A stretch of 64,000 nucleotides of DNA from Nocardia xishanensis NBRC 101358 (lineage in GTDB: Bacteria; Actinomycetota; Actinomycetes; Mycobacteriales; Mycobacteriaceae), in NCBI RefSeq assembly GCF_001613365.1, contig NZ_BDCF01000030.1:29760-93759 (forward strand). Reading direction: 5' to 3'. The position numbers and the translations under genes are program-made. This document shows, one piece after another, positions 36,068 through 44,880 of this stretch (within the stretch, counting starts at the first letter, position 1; each line of letters opens with the position of its first letter). The notes beneath the pieces are model-generated. The model did no database searches, had not been told where the DNA came from, and saw only the letters and a program-made list of their open reading frames with translations.

Positions 36068-36472
36068 ATGACCGGAGACGAGAAAGACATCGTGAGTGTG
36101 GTCGAATCGCTGCACGCCGACCTCGCCGCATGGCTGGGATCGGCCGCACCGCCCGAGGTCTTCGAGCGGTTCGCCGAAGCGCAACACGAGCGGTTCTCGA
36201 TGGTGGCCATGTGCGGTGCGGTGCTCGGCCGCGACGAGCTGCTGACCGGGTTGCGGGAAGCGCGAAACACCGAGCCGGGCTTGCGGATCGAGGTGGCCGA
36301 GATCACGGAGCTGGCCCGCGAGGGCGACCTCGTGGTGGTGCGTTTCCTGGAACGCCATCTGTCCGATGACGGCCCGTCTTCGCGCTGGGTGTCGGCCGTC
36401 TTGTGCGCGGTGGAGGATTCCGGTTCCGGGTATCGCTGGTTGTCCGTGCACGAGACCGCTGTGGACGAGTGA
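36068..36472 (+). CDS. SnoaL/DUF4440-like NTF2-fold protein
   Basis: The 134-residue protein has an NTF2-like alpha+beta pattern: a helix (IVSVVESLHADLAAWLG), MVAMCGAVLGRDELLTGLREA, then paired strands (LRIEVAEITELAREGDLVVVRFLERHL and WVSAVLCAVEDSGSGYRWLSVHE). Family members include small polyketide cyclases and ligand-binding proteins. No catalytic residue assignment is possible. Divergent from the pentapeptide gene and converging with the MFS gene 28 bp away. Confidence 0.75.
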   Translation: MTGDEKDIVSVVESLHADLAAWLGSAAPPEVFERFAEAQHERFSMVAMCGAVLGRDELLTGLREARNTEPGLRIEVAEITELAREGDLVVVRFLERHLSDDGPSSRWVSAVLCAVEDSGSGYRWLSVHETAVDE

Positions 36473-36500
36473 TTCGATACCCTCGTCCGCCGCGGCGGCG

Positions 36501-37730
36501 CTAGTCCGAAACTCCCACTGCCTCAACCGTCTCCGTCCGGCTGCCCCGGATTCCCAAGCCGGCCGCCACCAGGCAAGCCACCGCGACGACCCCGACGAAC
36601 CACGGGAACACCGTGTCCAATCCCCAGGTCGTAGCAGCCCAGCCCGCGAGGATCGTCGGCAGCGCCATCGCCGAGTACGCGAGCAGGTAGTACGCCGACA
36701 TCGTCTCGCCTCGCTTGTGGTGCGGAACGACATTCGACAGGTGGCGCAGCGATCCGCCGAAGCCGAGGCCGAAGGTGGCGCCGAGCGCGACGCCGGCGCC
36801 GAGCACCGCGACCCAGTTGTGGGTGGCGAGGGCGGGCACCGTGAGCAGCAGGGCCAGCGCCATGCCGGTGTCGCCGAGGACGGCGGCCCTGCGCGCCGGG
36901 ATGCCGGTCGCGAACAGCTGGGCGGTGGCGCCGGACAGGGCGGTCGAGGCGACGACAGCGCCGCCGAAGACGAGGTTGTGGATGCCGGTCTGCTGTGCGG
37001 CCAGCGACGGGTACAGCGAGAGCAGCACGCCGAGCACCGACCAGGCGGCCATCACGCCGACCGCCGAGAACCAGAAGTCCGCCCGGATCTCCTGCGGCAC
37101 AGCTGGTTTGGCGATGCGAATCCGTCCCGCCTGCCGGGCGCTGTGCGGTTCGCGCAGCGCGAGCACGCCCGCGGCGATCGCCAAGCAGACCACCGTGATG
37201 ACGACGTAGGGCGTGCGCAGGGGGTGCGGCGCGTACTGCGCGAGCAGCGCCGAGCCCAGAATCGCCACGGCCATACCGACATTGAAGGCGACGCCGCTGA
37301 GTTGTCCGGAGCGCGCGCCGCGGTGCGGCCGCAGGTCGAGCAGCGCGGCGGCGCCCGCCACCACGGTGGAGCCGACGGCCATGCCGTGCAACGCCCTGGC
37401 CAGCAACAGCATCGGGACGGAGTCGGCCAGCACGAAAACCACCAACCCCGCGATCATGGTGGCGAATGCGCCGAGCAGCACCGGCTTTCGACCGACGACA
37501 TCCGAGATGCGACCGGACACCAGAACCGCGCCGAGTGCGGCGACGGCGTATACCGCGAAAACGATGGTGGTGGTGAGCGGCGAAAGGTGCCACTGCGTTT
37601 CATAGATGCCGTACAACGGCGCGGGCACGCCCGACACGCCGAGCGCGACGCCGCTGGCGACCAGCACCAGCGCGTAGGCCCAGCGTTGCGTGGTCTGTTC
37701 GTCGGCGGCCACTGCCATTGTCGCTGCCAT
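36501..37730 (-). CDS. MFS transporter
   Basis: The 409-aa protein has 12 predicted transmembrane helices and the MFS loop 2-3 signature GRISDVVGRKPVLLG (variant of G-x3-D-x2-GR-R/K). It is likely a drug or metabolite exporter of the DHA1 type. It is divergent from an ArsR-family gene, and the 93-bp intergenic region has two inverted operator-like sites, so the ArsR protein probably represses this exporter. Confidence 0.9.
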   Translation of the reverse strand: MAATMAVAADEQTTQRWAYALVLVASGVALGVSGVPAPLYGIYETQWHLSPLTTTIVFAVYAVAALGAVLVSGRISDVVGRKPVLLGAFATMIAGLVVFVLADSVPMLLLARALHGMAVGSTVVAGAAALLDLRPHRGARSGQLSGVAFNVGMAVAILGSALLAQYAPHPLRTPYVVITVVCLAIAAGVLALREPHSARQAGRIRIAKPAVPQEIRADFWFSAVGVMAAWSVLGVLLSLYPSLAAQQTGIHNLVFGGAVVASTALSGATAQLFATGIPARRAAVLGDTGMALALLLTVPALATHNWVAVLGAGVALGATFGLGFGGSLRHLSNVVPHHKRGETMSAYYLLAYSAMALPTILAGWAATTWGLDTVFPWFVGVVAVACLVAAGLGIRGSRTETVEAVGVSD

Positions 37731-37750
37731 CGATAACCCCGATCAGGTAA

Positions 37751-37805
37751 GTTTGATATTGATCGAACTCCATCGACCTTACAATCGGTTCGATGATCAT
37801 CAAAC
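37751..37805. promoter_or_regulatory. two inverted operator sites between MFS and ArsR genes
   Basis: GTTTGATATTGATCGAAC (37751-37768) and, on the other strand, GTTTGATGATCATCGAACC (37787-37805) are near-identical imperfect palindromes about 37 bp apart. They flank the divergent promoters of the MFS and ArsR genes. Confidence 0.75.
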
Positions 37806-37823
37806 CCCCGAGTGAGGTAGATC

Positions 37824-38165
37824 ATGACCGACGCCAGCGAAGCCGCTCCACCCATCGCACCGCTGCCCGCCGTGCTGGGCGCCCTGCATGATCCGGTGCG
37901 CCTGGAGATGGTGCGCCGCCTGCGCAACGCGGGAGCGGCCGTGCGCTGTGGCGCGCTCTACGACGCGATCAACAAGTCCACCGCCACCCACCACTTCAAG
38001 ATCCTGCGCGAGGCGGGCGTCATCGAACGCCTCGTCATCGATGGACAGACGTGTCAGCGGCTACGCACCGACGACCTCGAAGCCGCGCTTCCCGGACTCC
38101 TCGACGTGGTCGTCGACGCCGCCAACCGGGCGCACGCCGACGCGACGGCCGAGTCGCGTCGCTGA
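37824..38165 (+). CDS. ArsR-family transcriptional regulator
   Basis: The 113-aa protein has the ArsR/SmtB winged helix: LGALHDPVRLEMVRRLRNAGAAVRCGALYDAINKSTATHHFKILREAGVIERLV. GAGGTAG precedes the ATG. No Cys-rich metal-binding loop is evident (single CG), so the effector is probably not a classical heavy metal. Two shared operator sites upstream predict autoregulation and control of the MFS exporter. Confidence 0.88.
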   Translation: MTDASEAAPPIAPLPAVLGALHDPVRLEMVRRLRNAGAAVRCGALYDAINKSTATHHFKILREAGVIERLVIDGQTCQRLRTDDLEAALPGLLDVVVDAANRAHADATAESRR

Positions 38166-38178
38166 CGGGCCCGATCGT

Positions 38179-38264
38179 CCCGCCGAACCAGTACCGGCGC
38201 GGCGGCCGACCGGCACCGCTGACGGCTCAGTCACCCCGCCGAGCAGTAACGGCGCGACGGCCAA
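38179..38264. repeat. imperfect ~30-bp direct repeat
   Basis: CCCGCCGAACCAGTACCGGC (38179-) recurs 56 bp on as CCCGCCGAGCAGTAACGGC (38235-), with similar GCGGCGGCC/GCGACGGCC ends. It lies between the ArsR and TPR genes; no gene is visible in 38166-38299. Confidence 0.5.
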
Positions 38265-38299
38265 GGCTTCCCGCGGACCTACCGCGCCGGACGGTCCGG

Positions 38300-39679
38300 T
38301 CAATCCGGCCCGGTGAACGTCTCGACCGCCATCCACGCGAAGCTCCACTTCGTGCCTAGAACGGCGAGCACGAGCAGCACCAGCAGGGTGGTGCAGTAGA
38401 CCACTGGCCGCCGCCAGTACCTCGGCCCCACCGCGAAGACGAGCACCAGCTCCAGCAGCAACGTCACCACCACGATGCCGAGCAGCGCGGCGAGCACCGG
38501 AAAGGCCTCCGGCGCCCGCGACCAGGACCGCAGCGCGCCGAGCACGCCGAGCGCCACCATTCCGAAGCACAGCACCGCGATGACGCTCAGCAGCGCGTAT
38601 TCCTCACCGGCGTCGCGGTCGGTCTCATCGCCGAAGCGGCGCAGCCACGCCGCGAACAGCATCAGGTGCGCCAGGCTCGCGCCGAACATCCCGGCGATCA
38701 GCAGCGCGTAGCCGGCGCCGACCAGCGCGGTGCGCAAGACCACCGCGCCGAGGTCCGCGATCAGGCTCGCGAAGACCAGCCCGCACAACCCCAGCAGCGC
38801 TTCGGGACGACGCAGCAGCCGCTTGCGCAGATAGCGCGGCGGCAGCTGTCCGCGCAGCGAGCGGAACACTCGAATCCACGCACCGAGCACGACGCAGAAA
38901 AGCACCGGCGTCGCGACCCGCAGCACACCGGGACCGGCCCACATCGAGAGCGCGACCACAGCGACCGCGAAGAACCACACCCAGACGGCCAGCCGCAGTA
39001 GTGCCCGCCACATGATCTCGGCGAGCAGCCGCCGCGCGGGCGCGTGGTTGGGGCTGGCACCGAGTAGCCCGCGCAGCGTCGCGACCGCCTTGTCGCGGGT
39101 GGAGAAATCCTCGAACTCCAGCCGGGCGCGCAATTCCAGCAACTCGACGTGCAGCGGATCCTCCGCGAGCCCACGCTGCACGTGGCGCCACGCCTCGTCG
39201 GAATCGGCCAGCTTTCGATAGCTTTCGGCGGCATGGGCGAGGACGTCCGCGTCCTGCGGCGCGCACGCGCACGCGCTCGCCAAGGCCATGCGAGCCTCGG
39301 CGCGCGACTCGTCCGTCTTCGGCCCGCCTACGATGACCTGGGCGAGGGTCAGTAGCGCGCTGACGTCGTGTGGTGCGATCTCGACCGCGGCACGTGCGTA
39401 CTGCAACGCCTCATCTTGCTCGCCTTCGATGTGCTGGACCAAAGCGGCCGTCAGGTAGGCGTCGACCCGCTTCGGATCAGCGGCGATCGCCGCCCGCGCG
39501 TGGCTCAGCGCCGCGACATGATCGTCCAGCACGAACTCGATATCGGCCACTTCGGCGAGCAGCAACGGATCCTCCGGCGCGGTCGCCAGCGCTTCACCGA
39601 GAATGCGCCGCGCCTCCGGCAGCCGATCCAGATCCCGCGCGGCGCGCGCCCGCGTCACCGACTCCCACACCGTGCGCAT
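38300..39679 (-). CDS. TPR-containing integral membrane protein
   Basis: The 459-aa protein has an N-terminal cytosolic TPR array (residues ~1-200: SVTRARAARDLDRLPEARRILGEALATAPEDPLLLAEVADIEF and following units) and then about six membrane helices (~225-450). Met 39679 has a long GGAGGGGGAG ribosome-binding site; 49 in-frame codons further upstream are not protein-like. Function unknown, probably a scaffold for a membrane complex. It lies 193 bp from the M16 peptidase stop with the same orientation. Confidence 0.8.
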   Translation of the reverse strand: MRTVWESVTRARAARDLDRLPEARRILGEALATAPEDPLLLAEVADIEFVLDDHVAALSHARAAIAADPKRVDAYLTAALVQHIEGEQDEALQYARAAVEIAPHDVSALLTLAQVIVGGPKTDESRAEARMALASACACAPQDADVLAHAAESYRKLADSDEAWRHVQRGLAEDPLHVELLELRARLEFEDFSTRDKAVATLRGLLGASPNHAPARRLLAEIMWRALLRLAVWVWFFAVAVVALSMWAGPGVLRVATPVLFCVVLGAWIRVFRSLRGQLPPRYLRKRLLRRPEALLGLCGLVFASLIADLGAVVLRTALVGAGYALLIAGMFGASLAHLMLFAAWLRRFGDETDRDAGEEYALLSVIAVLCFGMVALGVLGALRSWSRAPEAFPVLAALLGIVVVTLLLELVLVFAVGPRYWRRPVVYCTTLLVLLVLAVLGTKWSFAWMAVETFTGPD

Positions 39680-39871
39680 CGACTCCCCCTCCACAGCATT
39701 CGTCGACCGCACGTTACCCGTTCGATTCCGGTGGACGCACGCCGCCGGTCGCCGCGTCGCGGAAATCGCGGCAACCAACTGGCCCACGCCCCAACACATT
39801 CCGAGGGCAGGCGCCGAAATCGGCATTATCGCCGGAGACGAACCTCGTTCCGCCCCGCTGCCCGACCCGAC

Positions 39872-41167
39872 TCAGTTGCCGACGAGGCGGCGCACCGCGG
39901 CGGGTAGGTCGCGGGAGCGGCGGTACGGTCCGGCGACCGAGGCGGCGAAGGGCCGGGCCAGCAGGGTGCGGGCGATGGCGGTGACCTCGTCGGTGGTGAC
40001 GGCGTCGATCCGTGCCAGTGTCTCCGAGACGCTGCGGTGGTTGCCGTAGCTGAGTTCGCTGCGACCGATCCGGTTCATCCGGGAGGCCGAATCCTCCAGT
40101 CCCAGTACCAGTCCGCCGCGCAGCGAGCCCTTCGCGCGCGCGCATTCGGCGTCGGTGATGCCGTGCTCGGCGACCTCATCCAGCACGCCGCGCGCCAAAG
40201 AGGCCACCTTGCCCAGGTTTTCGGGCTGGCAGCCGATGTACACCGAGAACGCGCCGGTGTCGGCGAAGGTGTCCACGCTGGAGTACACCGAGTACGCCAG
40301 CCCGCGCTCCTCCCGGATACGTTGGAACAGACGGGAACTGAGCCCGCCGCCGACGACGGTGTTGAGCACCGACAGCGGCCACCGGCGATCGCCTTCGTGT
40401 CGGCCGAACGCGCGGACACCGAAGGCGAGGTGGGCCTGTTCGCTGTCGCGGTAGTTCCACTGCAATTCCGGGACGCCGTGCGGACGGAACCGGCCCTCCC
40501 GGCGCGGCGCCGGTTCGGCCTGCGGATCGAGGCGGCTTTCGAACGCGCGGTGCACCAATTCCACCGTGTGGTCGTGCTCCACGTTGCCGGCGACCGCGAC
40601 GACCATCCGGTCCGGCCGGTACCTGCGCACGTGAAAACTCCGCAGCTGACCGGCCTGCATGGCCTCGATGGACTCCACGGAACCGATCACCGGTCGTCCG
40701 ATCGGATGATCGCCGAAGAGCGCCGTGAGGAACGCGTCGCCGACCAGATCCTCCGGATCGTCGTCGCGCATCGCGATCTCCTCTAGCACCACCTGACGCT
40801 CGACGTCCACGTCCACCGCGCGGCACAGGCCGTTGAGCACGACGTCGGAGACGAGTTCCACCGCCAGCGGCAGATCCTCGTCGAGGACGTGCGCGTAGTA
40901 GCAGGTCTGCTCCTTGGCGGTGAAAGCGTTCAGCTCACCGCCGACGGCGTCCATGGCCTGCGCGATGTCCAGCGCGCTCCGGGAGGGAGTCGCCTTGAAC
41001 AGCAGGTGTTCCAGGAAGTGCGCGGCGCCCGCCACCGTGCGCCCTTCGTCGCGCGAGCCGACGCCTACCCAGACGCCGATCGAGGCCGATCGAACGCCGG
41101 GCACGTGCTCGGTGACCACCCGCAGCCCCCCGGGTAGCACGGTGCGCCGCACCCCGGTATCCGCCAT
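39872..41167 (-). CDS. M16 family zinc peptidase (PepR/Rv2782c-like)
   Basis: The 431-aa protein is an M16B peptidase with the inverted zinc motif HFLEH in GAAHFLEHLLFKAT, a downstream Glu in LEEIAMRDDDPEDLVGD, and the second homologous half with YSSVDTFADTGAFSVYIG. It matches Rv2782c (PepR), which follows pnp in mycobacteria. A GTG 15 bases upstream and a longer frame exist, but a strong hairpin (41200-41231) sits between pnp and the chosen ATG, which has GAGG before it. Role: processing peptidase, target unknown. Confidence 0.9.
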   Translation of the reverse strand: MADTGVRRTVLPGGLRVVTEHVPGVRSASIGVWVGVGSRDEGRTVAGAAHFLEHLLFKATPSRSALDIAQAMDAVGGELNAFTAKEQTCYYAHVLDEDLPLAVELVSDVVLNGLCRAVDVDVERQVVLEEIAMRDDDPEDLVGDAFLTALFGDHPIGRPVIGSVESIEAMQAGQLRSFHVRRYRPDRMVVAVAGNVEHDHTVELVHRAFESRLDPQAEPAPRREGRFRPHGVPELQWNYRDSEQAHLAFGVRAFGRHEGDRRWPLSVLNTVVGGGLSSRLFQRIREERGLAYSVYSSVDTFADTGAFSVYIGCQPENLGKVASLARGVLDEVAEHGITDAECARAKGSLRGGLVLGLEDSASRMNRIGRSELSYGNHRSVSETLARIDAVTTDEVTAIARTLLARPFAASVAGPYRRSRDLPAAVRRLVGN

Positions 41168-41199
41168 CCGTGCCTCGTCCACCCGCCGCTGTAGTGACG

Positions 41200-41231
41200 A
41201 ACCCCCCTGCCCGGTCGGGAGCAGGGGGGTT
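41200..41231 (-). terminator. hairpin between pnp and the M16 gene
   Basis: A perfect 11-bp stem AACCCCCCTGC/GCAGGGGGGTT with a 10-nt loop lies 32 bp past the pnp stop. It probably ends or attenuates pnp transcription and sets a boundary before the M16 gene. Confidence 0.8.
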
Positions 41232-41262
41232 ACCGTCTTCTTCTTCGTCACAAGGACAAGTA

Positions 41263-43533
41263 CTACTCGGTTCCGGCGTCGGCGGCATCCGAGTCGCCGG
41301 TTTCCTCGGCGCCCTCGTCGACCGGGATCAGCGAGATCTTGCCGCGGTTGTCGATGTCGGCGATCTCGACGCGCAGCTTGTCGCCGACGTTCACCACGTC
41401 CTCGACCTTGGCGACGCGCTTGCCGTTGCCCAGCTTGGAGATGTGCACCAGACCGTCGCGACCCGGCAGCAACGAGACGAAAGCGCCGAAGGCAGTGGTC
41501 TTGACGACCGTGCCGAGGAAGCGCTCGCCGACCTTCGGCAGCTGCGGGTTGGCGATGGCGTTGATCGCGTCGATCGCGGCCTGCGCCGAGGGGCCGTCGG
41601 TCGCGCCGACGAACACGGTGCCGTCGTCCTCGATGGAGATGTTGGCGCCGGTGTCCTCGGTGATCTGGTTGATGACCTTGCCCTTGGGGCCGATCACCTC
41701 GCCGATCTTGTCGACCGGGATCTTGATCGCGGTGACGCGCGGCGCGTACGGGCTCATCTCGTCCGGGGTGGTGATGGCCTCGGCCATCACGTCCAGGATG
41801 GTGGTGCGGGCGTCGTGCGCCTGGCTCAGCGCACCGGCCAGCACCTGCGAGGGGATGCCGTCCAGCTTGGTGTCCAGCTGCAGCGCGGTGACGAACTCGC
41901 GGGTGCCCGCGACCTTGAAGTCCATGTCGCCGAAGGCATCCTCGGCGCCGAGGATGTCGGTCAGCGCGACGTAGCGGACCTCGTCCTCGCCCTTGTCGTT
42001 CTTGACGGTGTCGGAGACCAGACCCATCGCGATGCCCGCGACCGGAGCCTTCAGCGGCACACCGGCGTTCAGCAGCGCCAGGGTGGAGGCGCACACGGAG
42101 CCCATCGAGGTGGAACCGTTGGAGCCCAACGCCTCCGAGACCTGACGGATGGCGTAGGGGAACTCCTCCTGGCTGGGCAGCACCGGGATCAGCGCCCGCT
42201 CGGCCAGCGCGCCGTGGCCGATCTCGCGGCGCTTCGGCGAACCGACGCGACCGGTCTCGCCGGTGGAGAACGGCGGGAAGTTGTAGTGGTGCATGTAGCG
42301 CTTGGAGGTCTCGGGGCCGAGCGAGTCGACCTGCTGCGCCATCTTCACCATGTCCAGCGTGGTGACGCCGAGGATCTGGGTCTCGCCACGCTCGAACAGC
42401 GCCGAACCGTGCGCCCGCGGCACCACGGCGACCTCGGCGGACAGCGCGCGGATGTCGGCGAGGCCGCGGCCGTCGATGCGGAAGCCGTCGGTCAGGATGC
42501 GCTGCCGCACCAGCTTCTTGGTGACCGAGCGGAAGGCGGCGCCAAGCTCCTTCTCGCGGCCCGCGAAGTCGTCGCCGAGACGCGAGAGCACGTCGAGCTT
42601 GATCTCGTCGATCTTCGCCTCGCGCTCCTGCTTGTCGGCGATGCTCAGCGCTTCGTTCAGCTCGCGCTTGGCGGTGCCCTCCACGGCCTCGAACACGTCC
42701 GCCTCGTAGGGCGGGAACAGCGGGAACTCGCCGGTCGGCTTGGCGGCCAGCTCGGCGAGGTCGGCCTGCGCGCGGCACAGGCGGGCGATGAACGGCTTGG
42801 CGGCCTCCAGGCCCTCGGCGACCACGGCCTCGGTCGGCGCCTGCGCGCCGCCGTCGATCAGCTCGATGACCTTGTCGGTGGCCTCGGCCTCGACCATCAT
42901 GATCGCGACGTCACCGGACTCGACGACGCGACCGGCGACCACCATGTCGAACACGGCGCCCTCGAGCTGCTCCACGGTCGGGAAGGCGACCCACTGGCCC
43001 TCGATCAGGGCGACGCGCACGCCGCCGACCGGGCCGGAGAACGGCAGGCCCGCGATCTGGGTGGACGCGGATGCGGCGTTGATCGCCACCACGTCGTAGA
43101 GGTCCTTCGGGTCCAGGCTCAGCACCGTGACCACGACCTGGATCTCGTTGCGCAGGCCGTCGACGAAGGACGGACGCAGCGGACGGTCGATCAGGCGGCA
43201 GGTCAGGATGGCGTCGGTGGACGGACGGCCCTCGCGGCGGAAGAACGAGCCGGGGATGCGGCCCGCGGCGTACATACGCTCTTCGACGTCGACCGTCAGC
43301 GGGAAGAAGTCGAACTGATCCTTCGGCGCCTTGCTCGCGGTGGTCGCCGACAGCAGCATGGTCTCGTCGTCCAGGTAGGCGACGACCGAACCGGCGGCCT
43401 GGCGAGCCAGCCGACCGGTTTCGAAACGTACGGTGCGGGTGCCGAAGGAGCCGTTGTCGATCAGTGCGACGGACTCGAACACACCCGGCTCGACCTCTAC
43501 GGCCGAAGACTTGCGTTCAGTTGTTTCGGACAT
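41263..43533 (-). CDS. pnp: polyribonucleotide nucleotidyltransferase (PNPase)
   Basis: The 756-aa protein has two RNase PH-like cores (first ~40-170, second ~370-590 with GRGLADIRALSAEVAVVPR and GERGETQI-like region), a KH domain (KIGEVIGPKGKVINQITEDTG, ~600-660) and an S1 domain (GTVVKTTAFGAFVSLLPGRDGLVHISKLG, ~670-740), ending in an acidic tail. It degrades RNA phosphorolytically 3'-5' and also makes heteropolymeric tails. In actinobacteria it follows rpsO; here 534 bp of leader lies between them. Confidence 0.97.
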   Translation of the reverse strand: MSETTERKSSAVEVEPGVFESVALIDNGSFGTRTVRFETGRLARQAAGSVVAYLDDETMLLSATTASKAPKDQFDFFPLTVDVEERMYAAGRIPGSFFRREGRPSTDAILTCRLIDRPLRPSFVDGLRNEIQVVVTVLSLDPKDLYDVVAINAASASTQIAGLPFSGPVGGVRVALIEGQWVAFPTVEQLEGAVFDMVVAGRVVESGDVAIMMVEAEATDKVIELIDGGAQAPTEAVVAEGLEAAKPFIARLCRAQADLAELAAKPTGEFPLFPPYEADVFEAVEGTAKRELNEALSIADKQEREAKIDEIKLDVLSRLGDDFAGREKELGAAFRSVTKKLVRQRILTDGFRIDGRGLADIRALSAEVAVVPRAHGSALFERGETQILGVTTLDMVKMAQQVDSLGPETSKRYMHHYNFPPFSTGETGRVGSPKRREIGHGALAERALIPVLPSQEEFPYAIRQVSEALGSNGSTSMGSVCASTLALLNAGVPLKAPVAGIAMGLVSDTVKNDKGEDEVRYVALTDILGAEDAFGDMDFKVAGTREFVTALQLDTKLDGIPSQVLAGALSQAHDARTTILDVMAEAITTPDEMSPYAPRVTAIKIPVDKIGEVIGPKGKVINQITEDTGANISIEDDGTVFVGATDGPSAQAAIDAINAIANPQLPKVGERFLGTVVKTTAFGAFVSLLPGRDGLVHISKLGNGKRVAKVEDVVNVGDKLRVEIADIDNRGKISLIPVDEGAEETGDSDAADAGTE

Positions 43534-43817
43534 TCTCTTCTCTCAACCTCTCGTCTCGCCGGCTCGAGCGCACAGTGGGCGCGATCCGGCTGTCGTCAGC
43601 CGTACCCGGATACGGACGCGCGGCAACCCTCCTGGCTGCGACGCGCACACCCGGCCGAAATCCCCTTGGACACGGCGACGCGGAGGCGGTCATCGATCGA
43701 AGCCCGCCGGCCGCTGCGCCGGGAGGCCACTACCGAAGACCGACGCCACGCGGCGGGTGCATACGGCTGTCCATGTTGTCGTACGACGGGATGGGATCCA
43801 CCCCTCATACACAAATA

Positions 43818-43850
43818 GCCAACGGGGAGATTGTACGTCTCCCCATTGGC
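43818..43850 (-). terminator. hairpin in the pnp leader
   Basis: GCCAACGGGGAGA pairs with 43838-43850 (one mismatch) around a 7-nt loop. On the minus strand it is followed by TATTTGTGT. It could be an attenuator or an RNase processing site ~285 nt before pnp. Confidence 0.55.
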
Positions 43851-43994
43851 GAGATGACGACCGCCTCTGGCGGGCAGCGTGTCGAAGGTCCGTTCGCGTG
43901 GACCCGCCGCCTCGTGCGAGACCGTCGATCACCGGGCCCATCCCCGCAGTCGCGGACAGCGACTCTGGGAGATGAGGTCCCGCGACATCGCGGT

Positions 43995-44028
43995 CCGTGC
44001 CCCGCGATCGTTCGATCGCGGGGCACGG
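43995..44028 (-). terminator. rpsO terminator
   Basis: A perfect 16-bp stem (CCGTGCCCCGCGATCG and its complement) with a TT loop, ~40 bp downstream of the rpsO stop, forms a very stable hairpin and probably ends the rpsO transcript. Confidence 0.85.
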
Positions 44029-44067
44029 AAGCCGGGAATCACGCCACGCCGTCGGCGCGGCGGGAGA

Positions 44068-44337
44068 TCACCTGCGCAGGCCCAGGCGCTCGATCAGCGA
44101 GCGGTAACGCTCGATGTCCTTGTCCTGCAGGTACTTCGAGAGGCGCTTGCGACGACCGATCAGCGCCATCAGACCGTGGCGGGTGTGGTGGTCGTGCTTG
44201 TGCTTCTTCAGGTGCTCGGTGATGTCGGCGATCCGCTTGGACAGCAGCGCGATCTGCGCCTCCGGCGAACCGGTGTCCTTCTCGTGCAGGCCGTACTCGG
44301 CGAGAATCGCCGACTTCTGCTCGGTGGTCAGCGCCAC
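44068..44337 (-). CDS. rpsO: 30S ribosomal protein S15
   Basis: The 89-residue S15 starts with GTG (VALTTEQKSAILAEYGLHEKDTGSPEAQIALLSKRI) and has the conserved HKHDHHTRHGLMALIGRRKRLSKYL loop and C-terminal RYRSLIERLGLRR. It binds 16S rRNA (h20-h22 junction) early in 30S assembly. AGGAG lies 10 bases upstream. The exact family length supports the chosen start. It lies upstream of pnp, the classic S15-PNPase neighbourhood. Confidence 0.97.
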   Translation of the reverse strand: MALTTEQKSAILAEYGLHEKDTGSPEAQIALLSKRIADITEHLKKHKHDHHTRHGLMALIGRRKRLSKYLQDKDIERYRSLIERLGLRR

Positions 44338-44498
44338 GGGGCATCCACTCCTGTTTCTCAGTTCCGCGTTCGAGGATTCCGGTTTCCCGGTCGGGCGCCA
44401 CCGCGGACCGCAGCAAACCCGGGGATCCACCTTACCGGAGCGCATCGCGCGAACCCAATCGCGGTGCGGCCGCCGGATCGGCGTGCTGCAATCGAGCC

Positions 44499-44768
44499 AT
44501 GGATCCCGCCGTACGCGATGTGCTGAACACCCTGGCCCACCGGGACTACGCGGCCCTGCGCCCGCTGCTGCACCCGTATCTGCGGTGGACCGACGGCGCG
44601 GAGACGATTCGCGGTCGCACCAAGGTGCTCGCCCACCTCGCCGCGAATCCGACCAGCGCGCCGCCCGTCTCCTACGAGCTGCGCGACGGTCAGATCTACC
44701 GCTGGACGGTGCCGAGCGAGGACGAGGACGTCGCGCCCGACGGTCCTGAGGACACCGATCCGAACTGA
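44499..44768 (+). CDS. small SnoaL/NTF2-like protein
   Basis: The 89-residue protein has MDPAVRDVLNTLAHRDYAALRPLLHPYLRWTDGAETIRGRTKVLAHL and an acidic tail (EDEDVAPDGPEDTDPN). The helix-turn-strand with WTDG followed by RGR resembles a nuclear-transport-factor-2 fold used in SnoaL-like proteins, though shortened. Start ATG 44499 is the only candidate. It is a hypothetical of moderate support, transcribed divergently from rpsO. Confidence 0.55.
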   Translation: MDPAVRDVLNTLAHRDYAALRPLLHPYLRWTDGAETIRGRTKVLAHLAANPTSAPPVSYELRDGQIYRWTVPSEDEDVAPDGPEDTDPN

Positions 44769-44797
44769 GCGCGTCGCGCAGCGTCGGGAGTACGAGG

Positions 44798-44880
44798 CAC
44801 AATGTCCGGCCGAGTTCGCGGCACGATGCCCGACCGAACTCGCAGCACGGTGTCCGGCCGAACTCAGGACTCGGTGCCCG
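44798..44880. repeat. 24-bp tandem repeat (3.5 copies)
   Basis: Three 24-bp units beginning CACRRTGYCCGRCCGARYTC (44798, 44822, 44846) plus a partial unit run into the last codons of ribF (stop at 44864). They lie between the NTF2-like and ribF genes, which converge. Slippage variants are likely between strains. Confidence 0.85.

Larger units (their letters stand above)
43534..44067 (-). promoter_or_regulatory. rpsO-pnp intergenic/leader region without a gene
   Basis: The 534 bp upstream of pnp show no plausible coding sequence. They contain a 13-bp hairpin (43818-43850) and the rpsO terminator (43995-44028), so pnp probably has its own promoter here. In other bacteria pnp is autoregulated through a leader hairpin; whether this one serves that role is unknown. 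Confidence 0.6.

Noticed and set aside
41168..41250. Longer N-terminus of the M16 peptidase starting at the upstream GTG
   Set aside because: The extra codons span a strong hairpin and are unlike the family; the ATG at 41167 has a ribosome-binding site.
44798..44880. CRISPR array
   Set aside because: The units are directly adjacent without unique spacers, so this is a simple tandem repeat.
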